From CAVVSD01 sp963837655 (GTDB lineage: Bacteria > Actinomycetota > Thermoleophilia > Solirubrobacterales > Solirubrobacteraceae), in contig CAWIOK010000023.1 in NCBI GenBank assembly GCA_963837655.1, forward strand, positions 558,001-622,000: DNA of 64,000 nt, given 5' to 3'. Below the pieces are notes generated by a model. It saw only the letters and a program-made list of their open reading frames with translations, was not told the origin of the DNA and did no database searches. How positions within the stretch are numbered: position 1 is the stretch's first letter; the number at the start of each line of letters is the position of its first letter. This document shows, piece after piece, positions 33,942-40,948 of the stretch. Position numbers and translations under genes: made by a program.

Positions 33942-34496
33942 CTACGACTCGGCCCGGTTGCGCACTGCCCGCAGGAGGTCCAGGCGGATGACGTCGCTGC
34001 CGGGCCGCACGACGGTCCAGTAGCGAGCGAACGTCCTCGCCGCCTCATCGTCGGTCGGGCTCACGCGCGTCTCCGTCGCCAGCCGCGTGCGCCCGGCTCC
34101 GGCGGGCGTGACCTCGAAGCTCATCGCGACGCGCACGTTGCCTGGCTCGTCATAGGCGCCGAAGTCCTCGGCCCCGGCGGGCGCCGAGAGGTGGCTGCGC
34201 AGGCGCCAGGGCTGTCCCGTGGTCGCCAGCACCAGCGTCCGCGGCGCGTCCTCGCGCAACAGCGTGAAGTCATGCTCGAGGAACCGGTCGAGCAGCGGGC
34301 GCCCGACCTCGCCGTCGGGCTGCAGGCCGCGCAGCGACATGGAGCGGATCGCGATCAGGATGCGAGTGAGCGCCATCTCGCGCGCGGTGACACCCCGCAT
34401 GGCGGCCCAGGTCGCGTCCACGTCGGTCCGCACCGTCGTCGCGTAGCGCGTGCGATGCGGTGCGTCCGGGAGGAACTCGTCGAGCGTGGCCGCCAC
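33942..34496 (-). CDS. SRPBCC-like hypothetical protein
   Basis: A 184-residue protein of unknown function. A strand (HRTRYATTVRTDVDATWAAM), a strand pair near MSFEVTPAGAGRTRLATETR and a final long helix (GSDVIRLDLLRAVRNRA) suggest a START/SRPBCC-type pocket. GTG 34496 lies 6 nt after a TACGGT box. It is convergent with the smaller SRPBCC gene, with a 7-bp gap. Confidence 0.55.
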   Translation of the reverse strand: MAATLDEFLPDAPHRTRYATTVRTDVDATWAAMRGVTAREMALTRILIAIRSMSLRGLQPDGEVGRPLLDRFLEHDFTLLREDAPRTLVLATTGQPWRLRSHLSAPAGAEDFGAYDEPGNVRVAMSFEVTPAGAGRTRLATETRVSPTDDEAARTFARYWTVVRPGSDVIRLDLLRAVRNRAES

Positions 34497-34502
34497 CCCT
34501 CG

Positions 34503-34508
34503 ACCGTA
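34503..34508 (-). promoter_or_regulatory. -10 box (TACGGT)
   Basis: TACGGT lies 6 nt before GTG 34496, without a ribosome binding site. Confidence 0.4.
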
Positions 34509-34577
34509 GCGCGGGTGTCGCGCGGACCACACCCTGGTGTCCTAGTCGGTCGGCGGACGCGGGGCGAGCATTGCCCC

Positions 34578-34778
34578 ATGTCCTCCAACGCCACCCCCAC
34601 CGCCCCCCTGCTGTACGTCGACTGCAACGTCCCCGACGCCGACATGGTCGCCGAGTGGCGCCGCGGCAACGGCGGCGCGACGCGCCACCGCGCCGTCCGC
34701 CGCGTCCTGCGCCGCCAGTCCGCTCAGCTCGCCAGCGGCGGCGACACCCAGGTCGGCGTCCGCGCCTCCGACTCGTAG
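34578..34778 (+). CDS. Possible 66-residue small protein
   Basis: The frame encodes an N-terminal PLLYVDCNVPDADMVAEWRRG followed by an Arg/His-rich tail. I recall small actinobacterial hypothetical proteins with a similar YVDC...AEWRR start, but cannot check. Its last 55 bases overlap the 3' end of the convergent aldo/keto reductase gene. There is no clear Shine-Dalgarno. It may be real or chance; function unknown. Confidence 0.35.
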   Translation: MSSNATPTAPLLYVDCNVPDADMVAEWRRGNGGATRHRAVRRVLRRQSAQLASGGDTQVGVRASDS

Positions 34779-35719
34779 CGCGCGCCCTCGACGGAGGCGG
34801 CGAGGGTCTCCAGCCGCTCCTCGTCAGCAGCGCTGAGCGTGACATCCGGCGCTCCGGCGTTGTCCTCGATGTACTTCGGCCGCTTGGTCCCCGGGATCGG
34901 CACGACCCACGGCCGCCGGCCGAGCAGCCATGCGAGCGCGACCTGCGCCGGGGTCGCGCCGTGCGCCTCGGCGATCTCGTGCACCGCCGCGGTCAACTGC
35001 GCGTTCGCCGCGAGATTCTCGGGTCCCACGCGCGGGAACCGTCCGGCCCCGCGCCAGTCGCCCTCGTCGAACTTGAAGTCGGGCGTCAGGCTGCCGCCGA
35101 GCAGGCCGCGCGAGAGCGGGGAGAACGGGAGGAACCCGATCCCCAGCTCCTCACACGTGTCGAGCACCTCGGCCTCGACCCCGCGCTCGAGCAGCGAGTA
35201 CTCGCTCTGGACGCTCGTGATCGGGTGGACGGCAGCGGCCCGACGAAGGTCGGGCGCAAGCGCCTCGGACATGCCGATCCAGCGGACCTTGCCCGCGGCG
35301 ACGAGCTCTGCGAGCGCGCCGATCGTCTCCTCGATGGGGACCTTCGGGTCGACGCGGTGCTGCTGGTAGAGGTCGATCGTGTCGACCCCCAGGCGGCGCA
35401 GGCTCGCCTCGCACGCCTCCCGGACGTACTCCGGACGCCCGTTGATCGTTCCCGGGCTGCCCATGACGTTGCCGAACTTCGTCGCGAGCACGACCTCGTC
35501 GCGCCGGTCGCGGATCGCCCGGCCCACGAGCTCCTCGTTGTGCCCGTTGCCGTAGACGTCGGCGGTGTCGAGCAGCGTGACGCCGAGCTCCAGCGCCCGG
35601 TGGATGGTCGCGATGCCGTCGTCGTCGACGGCATCGCCGTAGGAGCCGGACATCGGCATGCAGCCGAGTCCGATCGCGGAGACCTCAGGGCCGACCCGGC
35701 CGAGTTGACGCGTATGCAC
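34724..35719 (-). CDS. Aldo/keto reductase
   Basis: A 331-residue NADPH-dependent reductase of the AKR13/YajO-like type. Catalytic tetrad: Asp of TLLDTADVYG with its Tyr, Lys of LATKFGNV and His of LYQQHRVD. The cofactor region has PIPGTKRPKYIEDN. GTG 35719 lies 6 nt after a TAATCT box and gives MHTRQLG, a typical AKR N-terminus; GTG 35725 abuts the box and is less likely. It is unrelated in context to the reductase at 1556. Confidence 0.9.
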   Translation of the reverse strand: MHTRQLGRVGPEVSAIGLGCMPMSGSYGDAVDDDGIATIHRALELGVTLLDTADVYGNGHNEELVGRAIRDRRDEVVLATKFGNVMGSPGTINGRPEYVREACEASLRRLGVDTIDLYQQHRVDPKVPIEETIGALAELVAAGKVRWIGMSEALAPDLRRAAAVHPITSVQSEYSLLERGVEAEVLDTCEELGIGFLPFSPLSRGLLGGSLTPDFKFDEGDWRGAGRFPRVGPENLAANAQLTAAVHEIAEAHGATPAQVALAWLLGRRPWVVPIPGTKRPKYIEDNAGAPDVTLSAADEERLETLAASVEGARYESEARTPTWVSPPLAS

Positions 35720-35725
35720 GCGCAC

Positions 35726-35731
35726 AGATTA
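35726..35731 (-). promoter_or_regulatory. -10 box (TAATCT) of aldo/keto reductase gene
   Basis: TAATCT lies 6 nt before GTG 35719. It sits in the last codons of, and just beyond, the hypothetical gene ending at 35729. Confidence 0.45.
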
Positions 35732-36274
35732 GCCCTGCGCGGGAACGACCTGCGTCGCGCCCGCCGCGATGCGCCAGGGGGCGCTCGGCGCGTCGAACAC
35801 CGTCTTGTCGGCCGCGGTCGTGGGCGTGAGGACGAACGTGACCGACGGGTGGCCGGGGCGCTCCGCGTCGACGCGGGCGGTGCTGCCGCGGATCGTCGTC
35901 TGCATCCGGATCCCCCGCAGGTCGCCCGCGGTCGTCACGCCGAGCAGCGACACGTCGCTCCCGAGCACCGCGCGACAGTCGGCGCCAGGGCCGCCCAGGC
36001 GGGCGACGACCGCCTGCTCGGCGGCGGTCAGGTAGGCACAGGCCGCATAGCCGTTGCCCTGGACCACCGCCTCGTCGATGAACTGCCGGACGGTCGCCTC
36101 GGCGCTGGCGGCGTCCAGGCCGCCCGGCGCCTTGGCGCGCGCCTCGGCGGTGGGCAGGGCGATCGCAGCGACCACGACGCACGTCGCGACGAGGGCGAAC
36201 ACCATGAGGATCCCGCGCAGGGGGCGATCGGGCGGGAGCTCGTCGTCGGGGTCGGCGTCCGGCTGGGAGGGCAT
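35729..36274 (-). CDS. Membrane-anchored extracytoplasmic hypothetical protein
   Basis: A 181-residue protein with an acidic cytoplasmic tip, one hydrophobic anchor (about residues 21-42, GILMVFALVATCVVVAAIAL) and an outer domain. The segment AEATVRQFIDEAVVQGNGYAACAYLTAAEQAVV followed by GGPGADCRAVL carries two cysteines that could form a disulfide. The shape recalls lumazine-binding/NTF2-like secreted domains of actinobacteria, but I cannot assign a family. ATG 36274. Confidence 0.55.
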   Translation of the reverse strand: MPSQPDADPDDELPPDRPLRGILMVFALVATCVVVAAIALPTAEARAKAPGGLDAASAEATVRQFIDEAVVQGNGYAACAYLTAAEQAVVARLGGPGADCRAVLGSDVSLLGVTTAGDLRGIRMQTTIRGSTARVDAERPGHPSVTFVLTPTTAADKTVFDAPSAPWRIAAGATQVVPAQG

Positions 36275-36336
36275 GGCCCCAGCGTGCTCCGCGTTCCTCA
36301 GCGTTCGATGAGAGCGCGCGGTGGCATGATCGGGGC

Positions 36337-37779
36337 GTGTCGCTCTCGGAGTCAGTCCGGCGGCGGCCCGCCACGGTGCTCGTCGTCGGCGCGGTCGAGC
36401 CCGAGGTGCAGCCCTGGCTGCGCGGTGCCGGGCACGCCGTGCTCAGCGGACCGGACGCCGAGTCCGGGCTGGCAGCCGCAGGACGGGGAGGCCCGGTCGA
36501 GCTCGTCGTGCTCGACAGCGAGCGCGGGGGCCGCGACGTGGCCGCCGTGTGCCGCGTGATCCGGGCGGACCCGCGGGCGGCCGACGCCTGGCTGCTGGCG
36601 ATCTCCCCGCGCGGCCGGCGTGCCGACGAGGCGCTCGCTGCCGGCGCGGACGACTACCTGCAGCGTCCGTTCAGCCGCGGGGAGCTGCTCGCGCGCGCAC
36701 GAGCGGGTCTGCGCGCGGCCCGGCATCGGGCCGACGACGCGCTCATCCGCGCGCTGCTCCTGAACGTCCCGGGCGCGATCTACCGGACCGCCTGGCACGC
36801 CGGGCAGGCGGTCGAGCTCATCAGCGACGAGATCGAGCGGATCTCGGGCCACCCGCCGGCGGGTTTCCTGGCGAGCAGGCGCCGGACGCTGCTCAGCATC
36901 GTGCACCCGGACCACCGCGCCGAGGTCGAGGGCGCCGTCGGGGCGGCGGCGGCCGAGGGCGGAGCGTTCGCCCTGGAGTACCGGATCGTGCGCGCGGACG
37001 GCGAGGTGCGATGGGTCCTCGATCGCGGGCACGTCGTCCGCGGGGCGGGCGGCACGTGGATCGACGGCGCGCTGTTCGACGTCACGGAGCGCCGCCGGGC
37101 GGAGGAGGCGTTGCGCCGCCAGGAGATCGAGGACGCCCGCACGGAGGAGCTGCGCGCGTCGCGGGTGCGGATCGTCGAGGCCGCGGACGCCGCGCGCCGG
37201 CGCATCGAGCGCGACCTGCACGACGGCGCGCAGCAGCGGCTCGTGGCGATGGCGCTCGACGTCCGGCTCGCCCGCGCGCGCCTGCAGCGCGACCCGTCCG
37301 ACGCGGTCCCGTATCTGGAGAGCCTCGGGCGCGAGCTCGCCGCGGCGTCCGACGAGCTGCGCGAGCTGGCCCGCGGGATCCATCCCGCGGTGCTCACCGA
37401 TCACGGCCTCGGCCCGGCGATCGAGGCGCTCGTCTCGCGCTCGCCCGTTGCCGTCGACGTGCTCGCGCTCCCCGAGGGACGCCTCCCTGCAGCCGCGGAG
37501 ACGACGGTCTACTTCACGGTCGCAGAGGCGCTCACCAACATCGCCAAGTACGCCGGCGCGTCGAGCGCGAGCGTCGGTGTCGAGCGCGTCGACGGCGCGC
37601 TCGTCGTCGACGTGCGCGACGACGGCGTCGGCGGAGCCAGGGCCACGACCGGGTCGGGGCTCAGCGGCCTCGCCGACCGCGTCGCCGCGGTCGACGGCAC
37701 GCTCGAGGTGGACAGCCCCCCGGGGGAGGGAACCCACCTGCGCGCGGTCGTCCCGCTGGCCGACGGCGCGCGATCCTGA
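36337..37779 (+). CDS. Histidine kinase with degenerate receiver and PAS domains (orphan)
   Basis: A 480-residue soluble kinase. Residues about 12-128 resemble a response-regulator receiver, but the paired acidic residues after strand 1 are missing (VLVVGAVEPE) and the conserved Lys is Arg (LQRPF); a candidate phospho-Asp remains in VVLDSERGG. A PAS domain follows (about 140-255, ending in the FDVTERRRAEE hinge). Then comes a HisKA_3 dimerisation helix with RRRIERDLHDGAQQRLVAM and a HATPase with EALTNIAKYA and GSGLSGLADR. No response regulator is adjacent. GTG 36337 lies 6 nt after CATGAT, a weak -10. Confidence 0.88.
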   Translation: MSLSESVRRRPATVLVVGAVEPEVQPWLRGAGHAVLSGPDAESGLAAAGRGGPVELVVLDSERGGRDVAAVCRVIRADPRAADAWLLAISPRGRRADEALAAGADDYLQRPFSRGELLARARAGLRAARHRADDALIRALLLNVPGAIYRTAWHAGQAVELISDEIERISGHPPAGFLASRRRTLLSIVHPDHRAEVEGAVGAAAAEGGAFALEYRIVRADGEVRWVLDRGHVVRGAGGTWIDGALFDVTERRRAEEALRRQEIEDARTEELRASRVRIVEAADAARRRIERDLHDGAQQRLVAMALDVRLARARLQRDPSDAVPYLESLGRELAAASDELRELARGIHPAVLTDHGLGPAIEALVSRSPVAVDVLALPEGRLPAAAETTVYFTVAEALTNIAKYAGASSASVGVERVDGALVVDVRDDGVGGARATTGSGLSGLADRVAAVDGTLEVDSPPGEGTHLRAVVPLADGARS

Positions 37780-37785
37780 GGCGCC

Positions 37786-39084
37786 TCAGGGCACCAGGAC
37801 GTCGGCGAGCCCGAACTGGCCCGGCGTCCACTGCGGGTCCAGCGCGCGGAACGAGTCGTGATCCGCGTCGATGATCCCCGTGAGGACCTCGCCGACGATG
37901 CGCCCGCCGACCGGGCCCAGCCGCAGGCCGTCGTGCAGCGCCTCGGCCTCCTTGAGCACGTAGAGCCACAGCGGCGTCTCCGCGACCCAGCCATGCTCGG
38001 CGAGGCCGACCTGCTCGCGGTCGAGCGTGGGAGCGCCCAGGCGCCGCGCGATCGCCTCGCCGGAGGGCAGCCCGACCGTGAGGCCGCGCTCCAGGTCGCG
38101 GTTGGCGAGCGACGCGTAGGCCGAGCCGGCCTGCTCGCCGGAGATCTCCGCCGGCAGTGCGATGAGCGAGCGCGCCAGCCGCCCGTCGATCCGCTTGGCC
38201 CGCTGCGCGGGAGGCCTGCCCGGCACGTCGACGTGCAGCTCCCAGGCGACCGCGTGCGTCTCGCTGACCGGCCCGAACCCCATGAGGTCGGGGAACAGCG
38301 CGCAGGGGCCGAACCCCGGGTTCACCTGGTAGCTGCTGCGGATCTGCGAGTGCCCGTAGCGATACGCGGCATCGGCGAACTCGAACGGGATGAACGGCGC
38401 CCCGTCCCCCGACCGCGGCGGCGCGCCTCCGTCCAGCAGCTCGGCGCACAGCTCCGGGCCGATCAGCCCGGGCAGGAACTCGCGGAGGATGATGTGCTGG
38501 TAGTGCCACGTCGCCGCCCGCCGGGCGTCGTCGAAGACCTCGGGATCGGGCGCGCCGTCCGAGCGCAGCCGGTCCACGATCCGGTTGTGCAGACCGATGA
38601 ACGCGACCTGCAGCCCGTTCATGAAGAGGTGGCTGTCGTTGCGCGCGTCCCCGACCAGCGCGATGCCCTCGTGGTTGCGCGGAACGTCGTGGCCGCCGGG
38701 GGCCAGAAGGAGCTTGGCGGGATCGTCGCGGCGGTAGAGGTAGGGCGAACCGACCGGACCCGTGCCGTAGACGCCCTCCAGATCGGCCTTCGGCGCGCGG
38801 AAGTTGCGGATCCGCGACGGGTCCCCACGCCGCCCGATCGGCGTGCGGTCGGCCGTGATGTCGTGCGCGACGAACTGCCCGAAGAACGGCCAGACGGCCG
38901 CCGGGGCGGCGCGGTCGTCCTCGTCGACGAAGTCGGGGCCCACGTCGCACGGTCCACCCGGCGCCCCGAGCGCATGCAGCTCGCGCTCGTCGACCTCCAG
39001 CGCGGGCAGGTCGTGGAAGAGCCGCCGGTAGCCCCCGCCGGAGACCGGCGCAGCCGCCCGTGCCGGCGCCCGGCAGGACCTCAC
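37786..39084 (-). CDS. Animal haem peroxidase family protein
   Basis: A 432-residue peroxidase-cyclooxygenase superfamily member. The distal His is in FFGQFVAHDITADR (about residue 73) and the proximal haem ligand in AAYRYGHSQIRSSY (about 241), matching myeloperoxidase-type motifs. HNRIVDRL and NPGFGPCALFPDL also fit. No clear signal peptide is visible, although the N-terminus has two Ala/Arg-rich segments. GTG 39084 overlaps the stop of the ThDP-enzyme gene (GTGA), so they are coupled. Such peroxidases oxidise halides, phenols or fatty acids; the substrate here is unknown. Confidence 0.85.
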   Translation of the reverse strand: MRSCRAPARAAAPVSGGGYRRLFHDLPALEVDERELHALGAPGGPCDVGPDFVDEDDRAAPAAVWPFFGQFVAHDITADRTPIGRRGDPSRIRNFRAPKADLEGVYGTGPVGSPYLYRRDDPAKLLLAPGGHDVPRNHEGIALVGDARNDSHLFMNGLQVAFIGLHNRIVDRLRSDGAPDPEVFDDARRAATWHYQHIILREFLPGLIGPELCAELLDGGAPPRSGDGAPFIPFEFADAAYRYGHSQIRSSYQVNPGFGPCALFPDLMGFGPVSETHAVAWELHVDVPGRPPAQRAKRIDGRLARSLIALPAEISGEQAGSAYASLANRDLERGLTVGLPSGEAIARRLGAPTLDREQVGLAEHGWVAETPLWLYVLKEAEALHDGLRLGPVGGRIVGEVLTGIIDADHDSFRALDPQWTPGQFGLADVLVP

Positions 39085-40814
39085 CGGCTGCCCGCCCCGG
39101 CGAAGCGCCCCATGCCGGGGTGCGGGACGAAGGCCACCCGCGCGTCGATCACGGCGGGCAGGCCCGACGAGAGCGCGCGCTCCAGCGCGGGCGCGACCTC
39201 CTCGGGGCGCTCGACGACCTCGCCGTGGCAGCCCAGAGCCTGCGCGACCGCCGCGTAGTCGGTGCCCTCCAGGGCCGTCCCCAACTCGAACCCACCGCGG
39301 TCCTGCGCGAGGCGGATGACCCCCCAGGACTGGTTGTCGTGGATGACGTTGACCGCGGCGAGCCCGTACCGCCGTGCGGTGTCCAGCTCGGGCATCGTGA
39401 AGCCGAAGGCGCCGTCGCCGGTGATGTTGACCACGGCGCGCCCGGGGAACCTGGCCTTGAGGGCCAGCGCCGCCGGGATGCCGAAGCCGAGGTGGCCCAT
39501 CCCCGGCTCGTGGAAGCGGGTGCGCGGCTCCAGCGCCGGCGTGAGGTCGTTGCTCCAGAACGTCGTGTGCCCACCGTCGTAGGTCACGAGGGCGTCGCCG
39601 GGCAGCGCGCGGCCGAGCGCATCGGCCAGCGCGGCCGGGTGCATCGTGCCGTTCACCGGCGTCGCCGCAGCGAGCATCGCGGCGCGGGCGCTGCGGTGCT
39701 CATCCACGAGCGAGTCGACCCACGTGGCGTCGGCGGCGCCGCGCCCGACCGCCTCGAGCAGCTGGCCGAGGACGGCCCGCGCGTCGCCGGCGAGGCCGAC
39801 GCTCACCGCGCGCAGCCGTCCGATGGACGACGGATCCACGTCGATCTGGATGAGCTCCTGCCGCGGCCAGCCGGCGACCGCCGGGCCGACGCCGGTCCAC
39901 AGCCACGACGAGAAGCGACAGCCGACGGAGAGCACGACGTCCGCCTCTGCCATCGCCCGGACGATCGCCTCCCCGCCGATGACCCCGCCGTGGCCGAAGA
40001 ACCGCGGGTCGGCGGTCGAGACGACGCCGAGTCCCATCTGCGTGGTGGTGGCCGCAGCGCCGAGCGTCGCCGCCAGCGCGCGCAGCTCGCCCTCGGCACC
40101 GGCCAGCGCGGCGCCGCCGCCGGCGATGATCAGAGGGCGCTCGGCGCGCGCGAGCAGGGCGGCGGCCTGCTCGACGGCCGCCGGGTCGGCCGGAGCGCGC
40201 CCGGTGGGCAGGAAGTGCTCGAGGCCGGCGTCGAGCTCGGCGGGGTCGAAGGTCGCCTCGGCGCGGAGCACGTCGATCGGGATCTCGAGGTGCGCCGGCC
40301 CCGGCCGTCCGGTCAGCGCCTCGCGCAGTGCCCAGCGGACGAGCTGCGGGATCCGGTCCGGTGAGCGGGCGACGCCGCTCCACGTCGTCGACGATGCGAA
40401 CAGCCGCTCGTTGTCGCTGTCCATCACCAGCCCCTGGTGGGGGTAGGCGACGGCACTCGGTGCGCCGGGCGTGAGGATGAGCGCGGCGAGGTTGTTGTTG
40501 CGCAGGGTGCCCAGCGCGGAGACGAGGTTGTGCGAGCCCGGTCCGCTCTCCCCGTAGGCGACGGCGATCTGGCCGGTCGCCTGGAAGAGCGCGCCGGCCA
40601 TCCAGACCGCCGCGGCCTCGTGGCGCGTCCCGATGTGGCGGAAGGCGCCGTCGCGGGAGACCGCGCCGAGGAACGTCGTGAGCTTGCCCGCCGGCACGCC
40701 GAAGAGATCGAGGACGCCGGACGCACGGAGCACGCGCGTGAGCGCGGCCCCGCCGCTCAGCGTGACCGGCTCCGCGGAGGCCGGGGCCGTCGACATCTCG
40801 GGCACCTGCGTCAT
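39081..40814 (-). CDS. Thiamine diphosphate enzyme (acetolactate synthase/decarboxylase-like)
   Basis: A 577-residue three-domain ThDP enzyme. The N-terminal domain has the catalytic Glu in GTRHEAAAVWMAG. The central domain has ADVVLSVGCRFSSW. The C-terminal ThDP motif is NITGDGAFGFTMPELDTARR with the Asn of IHDNQSWG. FAD-binding cannot be judged. It has no IlvN partner, so a biosynthetic acetolactate synthase is unlikely. Pyruvate oxidase, sulfoacetaldehyde acetyltransferase or an aryl-keto-acid decarboxylase are alternatives. ATG 40814 has AGGAGG upstream. It is coupled to the haem peroxidase gene. Confidence 0.85.
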   Translation of the reverse strand: MTQVPEMSTAPASAEPVTLSGGAALTRVLRASGVLDLFGVPAGKLTTFLGAVSRDGAFRHIGTRHEAAAVWMAGALFQATGQIAVAYGESGPGSHNLVSALGTLRNNNLAALILTPGAPSAVAYPHQGLVMDSDNERLFASSTTWSGVARSPDRIPQLVRWALREALTGRPGPAHLEIPIDVLRAEATFDPAELDAGLEHFLPTGRAPADPAAVEQAAALLARAERPLIIAGGGAALAGAEGELRALAATLGAAATTTQMGLGVVSTADPRFFGHGGVIGGEAIVRAMAEADVVLSVGCRFSSWLWTGVGPAVAGWPRQELIQIDVDPSSIGRLRAVSVGLAGDARAVLGQLLEAVGRGAADATWVDSLVDEHRSARAAMLAAATPVNGTMHPAALADALGRALPGDALVTYDGGHTTFWSNDLTPALEPRTRFHEPGMGHLGFGIPAALALKARFPGRAVVNITGDGAFGFTMPELDTARRYGLAAVNVIHDNQSWGVIRLAQDRGGFELGTALEGTDYAAVAQALGCHGEVVERPEEVAPALERALSSGLPAVIDARVAFVPHPGMGRFAGAGSR

Positions 40815-40856
40815 CGCGCCTCCTCGGCGTCCGGGTCACGCCATGCTACGTGCCAA

Positions 40857-40930
40857 TCGGGGCGCCCGGATTCGAACCGGGGACCTCACCGACCCGAACG
40901 GTGCGCGCTACCAGGCTGCGCCACGCCCCG
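40857..40930 (-). tRNA. tRNA-Pro (anticodon CGG)
   Basis: The minus strand folds as a 74-nt cloverleaf. The acceptor CGGGGCG pairs with CGCCCCG and discriminator A; the D-arm is GCGC-AGCCTGGTA-GCGC; the anticodon stem is CACCG/CGGTG with loop TTCGGGT; the T-arm is CCCGG-TTCGAAT-CCGGG. The anticodon CGG reads CCG. The 3' CCA is not encoded (TTGG follows), so it must be added by the nucleotidyltransferase. Confidence 0.95.
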
Positions 40931-40940
40931 AGGCCCGACG

Positions 40941-40946
40941 AGGATA
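40941..40946 (-). promoter_or_regulatory. -10 box (TATCCT) of tRNA-Pro
   Basis: TATCCT lies 10 nt before the mature tRNA 5' end. It sits 3 nt beyond the stop codon of the upstream sigma-factor gene, so any -35 element must lie inside that gene. Confidence 0.45.
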
Positions 40947-40948
40947 GC

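Noticed and set aside
39081..40814. Calling this gene ilvB (biosynthetic acetolactate synthase)
   Set aside because: No ilvN or ilvC is nearby, the partner gene is a haem peroxidase, and several ThDP families share these motifs. A neutral ThDP-enzyme call is safer.
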